NCBI GenBank assembly: GCA_028287605.1
Contig: JAQBPI010000210.1
Span: 1-8,015 of the forward strand
Length of the DNA: 8,015 bases
From: Chloroflexota bacterium
Lineage (GTDB): Bacteria; Chloroflexota; Dormibacteria; Aeolococcales; Aeolococcaceae
Direction: 5' to 3'
Shown: positions 6,311 through 8,015 of the stretch, piece by piece
How positions within the stretch are numbered: position 1 is the stretch's first letter
Layout of the letters: each line of letters starts with the position of its first letter
The notes under the pieces: generated by a model
What the model saw: only the letters and a program-made list of their open reading frames with translations
Database searches by the model: none
Told to the model about the DNA's origin: nothing
Program-made: the position numbers and the translations under genes

Positions 6311-7765
6311 TCAGGCGGGCACCACGCCCCCGGCGCGGCGGAGCCGGCCGGTCTCGCGCATGCGCCCGACCAGCCGGTCGGCGATGCTCGGGTCCTGACC
6401 GAGGTGGAGGTTCAGGAAGGAGGCCACCAGGTCGCCCTCCACCCATCCCTCGCAGCCCAGCGGCTCGCCGTCGGAGTCGTGCACCGACCAGGCGGGGCGC
6501 GGACGGGTGCCCTCCAGGGTGCCCGGTCCCACCAGCGAGCAGGGGTGGTACTCGTGGCCCCGCAGCCGGACGCCGGCGGCGCCGAGCATGCAGTCCTCCA
6601 TCAGCCGGAGGGTGCGGTACCCCGCCCGCGGGGTCGCCGACCGGGTGGCCACCTCGACCGGGATCAGGCCGGCCATCTCGTGGACGGTGCCGTCGGCGGT
6701 GCGCAGCGAGCGCCCGAGCAGCATCAGCCCGCCGCACTCCGCGTAGATCGGGACCCCCTGCGCGTGGACGCGGCGGAGCGCCTCGAGCAGCGCGTGGTTG
6801 GCGCTCAGCCGGCCGGCGAAGACGTCGGAGAAGCCGCCGCCGAGGTAGAGGCCGTCGAGGTCGCGGGGCAGGGTCTCCTCGAGCGGCGAGAAGGGGACGA
6901 TCTCCGCGCCCGCCTCCTGGAGCAGCTCGAGGTTCTCCGGGTAGTAGAAGCAGAAGGCGTCGTCGTAGGCGACGCCGAGGCGCACCGGCTCCCCCTCGGC
7001 GGTGGGACGCACGGCGGCGGCCACCCCGGGGAGCGGCTCGGCGGCGGCCATCAGCCGCTCGATCAGCTCGAGGTCGCAGTGGCGCTCGACCGCGTCGGCC
7101 ACCTGCTCGATGGCGGCGTCGATCCGCGGCGCCTGGGCCACGGGCAGCAGCCCCATGTGCAGCTCGGGGATGCCGCACGCCTTGTCGGCGGGCAGGGCGC
7201 CGAGCACCGGGAGGGTGGCGAAGCCCCAGATCGCGTCCTCGATGAGGCGGCGGTGGTGGTCGCAGGCGACGTTGTTCAGCACCACCCCGATCAGCCGCAG
7301 CCGGGGGTCGAGCTGGCGGACGCCGAGGGCGATGGCCGCCGCGGTCTCGCCCATGGCGGCGGCGTCGAGCACCAGGATCACCGGGGAGCGGGCGATGCGG
7401 GCCAGCTCGGCGGTGCTCCCCGGGAAGGGGTAGGCGCCGTGCTCCTCGTCCGGGCCGCGGCCGTGGCCGTCGTAGATGCCGTTGGCGCCCTCGATGACCG
7501 CGCAGTCGGCGCCGAGGGCGCCGTGGGCGAGCGAGCGGCGCACCCCCTCCTCGCCGAGCATCCAGGCGTCGAGGTTCCGGCAGGGGCGGCGGCTGGCATG
7601 GGACAGGTAGGCGCAGTCGAGGAAGCCGGGACCGACCTTGTAGGTCTGCACGATGCGGCCCCGGCGGCCGAGCGCGGCGACCAGCCCCAGGGTGACCGTG
7701 GTCTTGCCCGTGCCCGCGCAGACACCCGCGACGACCAGCCGGGGGATGGTCACCTCGTCGATCAT
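6311..7765 (-). CDS. cobB: Cobyrinate / hydrogenobyrinate a,c-diamide synthase (CobB/CbiA family)
   Basis: This 484-aa enzyme, full length for the family, amidates the a and c side chains of the corrin ring using glutamine and ATP in B12 synthesis. The N-terminal CbiA ATPase domain has the P-loop GVCAGTGKTT (14-23), then KVGPGFLDCAY (43-53), NLDAWML (64-70) and EGANGIYDG (92-100). The C-terminal class-I-like glutaminase domain (GATase_3) starts near 262. It has the nucleophile C344 in YAECGGLM, the catalytic His region GHEYH (403-407), and a family-typical end around LNLHLG (451-456). KVGPGFLDC differs from the usual KVGPDYIDP, and EGAN from EGVM. Paralogues such as CfbB (Ni-sirohydrochlorin amidase) share the fold, so the exact tetrapyrrole is uncertain. 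ATG 7765 is preferred to the longer open frame because GGAG precedes it by 6 nt and homology begins there. No other cob gene is in the window. Confidence 0.9.
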   Translation of the reverse strand: MIDEVTIPRLVVAGVCAGTGKTTVTLGLVAALGRRGRIVQTYKVGPGFLDCAYLSHASRRPCRNLDAWMLGEEGVRRSLAHGALGADCAVIEGANGIYDGHGRGPDEEHGAYPFPGSTAELARIARSPVILVLDAAAMGETAAAIALGVRQLDPRLRLIGVVLNNVACDHHRRLIEDAIWGFATLPVLGALPADKACGIPELHMGLLPVAQAPRIDAAIEQVADAVERHCDLELIERLMAAAEPLPGVAAAVRPTAEGEPVRLGVAYDDAFCFYYPENLELLQEAGAEIVPFSPLEETLPRDLDGLYLGGGFSDVFAGRLSANHALLEALRRVHAQGVPIYAECGGLMLLGRSLRTADGTVHEMAGLIPVEVATRSATPRAGYRTLRLMEDCMLGAAGVRLRGHEYHPCSLVGPGTLEGTRPRPAWSVHDSDGEPLGCEGWVEGDLVASFLNLHLGQDPSIADRLVGRMRETGRLRRAGGVVPA

Positions 7766-7771
7766 CTGCGT

Positions 7772-7775
7772 CTCC
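7772..7775 (-). promoter_or_regulatory. Shine-Dalgarno GGAG of cobB
   Basis: GGAG lies 6 nt before ATG 7765 on the minus strand. It settles the start against the upstream in-frame extension reaching 7990, which would run through the promoter and into the divergent lipoprotein gene. Confidence 0.6.
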
Positions 7776-7831
7776 GGACTCGGCGCTGCGGAGGCGGTGT
7801 CCTTCCCCCAACCCGGACCCCGGCCCCGAGT

Positions 7832-7875
7832 GACGCTAACACCGGGGCGGGACGCTGTAAAGCACGATCGCGTCA
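7832..7875. repeat. Three GACGC half-sites at 19-bp steps across the cobB promoter
   Basis: On the plus strand, GACGCT occurs at 7832-7837 and 7851-7856. The inverse, GCGTC, occurs at 7870-7874, and GTGACGC (7830-7836) mirrors GCGTCAC (7870-7876) exactly. Starts are 19 bp apart each time. The first copy overlaps the cobB -10 box and the second abuts the -35 box, as an operator would. The units are short, so chance cannot be excluded. Confidence 0.3.
7833..7861 (-). promoter_or_regulatory. Sigma-70-type promoter of cobB
   Basis: The minus strand has TTTACA (7856-7861), a 17-bp spacer, then TAGCGT (7833-7838). The -35 has one mismatch from TTGACA and the -10 fits TANNNT. Transcription would begin near 7826, leaving a leader of about 60 nt before ATG 7765. 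That is too short for a cobalamin riboswitch, and I see no B12-box-like sequence in it. Confidence 0.55.
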
Positions 7876-7905
7876 CAACCGCCCGCAAAGGCGGCCCGAA
7901 GCCCG

Positions 7906-7911
7906 TACCAT
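7906..7911 (+). promoter_or_regulatory. -10-like hexamer TACCAT for a leaderless lipoprotein start
   Basis: TACCAT on the plus strand is followed by 7 nt and ATG 7919, so the predicted transcript start coincides with the start codon. There is no Shine-Dalgarno sequence. No clear -35 lies 16-18 bp upstream; a small inverted repeat (CCGC/GCGG, 7883-7886 and 7891-7894) occupies that area. Confidence 0.42.
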
Positions 7912-7918
7912 TGCGGGC

Positions 7919-8015
7919 ATGAGGGGAGCCGCGTCCATTCGAGTGATGGTCGGCGCCTCGGTGCTGCTGCTGCTGGGGGGATGCGGGCACCCCGAGACCA
8001 CGGCGACCACCGTGA
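7919..8015 (+). CDS. Lipoprotein, N-terminal fragment (continues past window)
   Basis: Thirty-two codons are open from ATG 7919 to the window edge. They encode a short basic start (R2, R8), a hydrophobic core about 9-19 and the lipobox LGGC with C22, followed by a Thr-rich stretch (ETTATTV) typical of the linker after a lipidated cysteine. This predicts an exported, membrane-anchored lipoprotein. Its function cannot be told from this fragment. An internal ATG at 7946 would also leave a short signal peptide, but the TACCAT element favours 7919. It is divergent from cobB, so a metal- or corrinoid-binding lipoprotein is one possibility, but nothing in the sequence shows that. Confidence 0.68.
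   Translation, partial: MRGAASIRVMVGASVLLLLGGCGHPETTATTV

Noticed and set aside
7766..7826. Cobalamin riboswitch before cobB
   Set aside because: The predicted leader is only about 60 nt and no B12-box-like sequence is visible.
7766..7990. N-terminal extension of CobB by 75 residues
   Set aside because: It would cover the cobB promoter and the lipoprotein start, has no homology-like content, and ATG 7765 has a Shine-Dalgarno sequence.

Overview
The window is very GC-rich (about 70% or more by eye), with almost every third codon position G or C, frequent GTG starts and tightly packed genes. Together with an actinobacterial-style secreted SGNH esterase, apparent leaderless starts and a Mycobacterium-like AAA+/VWA gene pair, this suggests a high-GC terrabacterium: Actinomycetota or a relative such as Ca. 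Dormibacterota / Chloroflexota. The phylum is inference. I see no rRNA, tRNA, CRISPR array, insertion sequence or phage gene, so the region looks chromosomal and vertically inherited.

Layout. Positions 1-854 (minus) carry a methyltransferase with an N-terminal zinc ribbon; its 3' end lies outside the window. It is divergent from a secreted SGNH/GDSL esterase at 975-1877 (plus). A perfect 8-bp GC hairpin in the 24-bp gap after the esterase separates it from a convergent block of four minus-strand genes. In transcription order these are a CobB/CbiA-type cobyrinate a,c-diamide synthase (7765-6311), an AAA+ ATPase of the Mg-chelatase/MoxR kind (6261-4861), a large VWA/MIDAS protein overlapping it by 8 bp (4868-2811), and a DUF1444-like protein (2765-1902). 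Divergent from cobB, at the right edge, is the start of a lipoprotein gene (7919 onward, plus).

How the genes fit together. The AAA+ and VWA genes are translationally coupled and almost certainly form one motor/adaptor machine. This is the architecture of metal chelatases (ChlI/ChlD, CobS/CobT) and of MoxR-VWA chaperones. Their position just downstream of a corrin-ring amidase raises the possibility of a link to cobalt or other metal insertion. No catalytic chelatase subunit (CobN/ChlH) is in the window, and an apparent promoter before the AAA+ gene means it may be a separate unit. DUF1444 could be an accessory factor of the AAA+/VWA pair.

Regulation. Three genes (methyltransferase, AAA+, lipoprotein) have a TANNNT -10-like hexamer only 6-7 nt before the start codon, the arrangement expected of leaderless mRNAs. 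cobB instead has a good TTTACA-17-TAGCGT promoter, a leader of about 60 nt and a Shine-Dalgarno sequence. Three copies of a GACGC half-site at 19-bp steps surround that promoter. Most of the window is ordinary housekeeping sequence. The parts most worth a second look are the AAA+/VWA/DUF1444 cluster beside cobB and the leaderless-start pattern.
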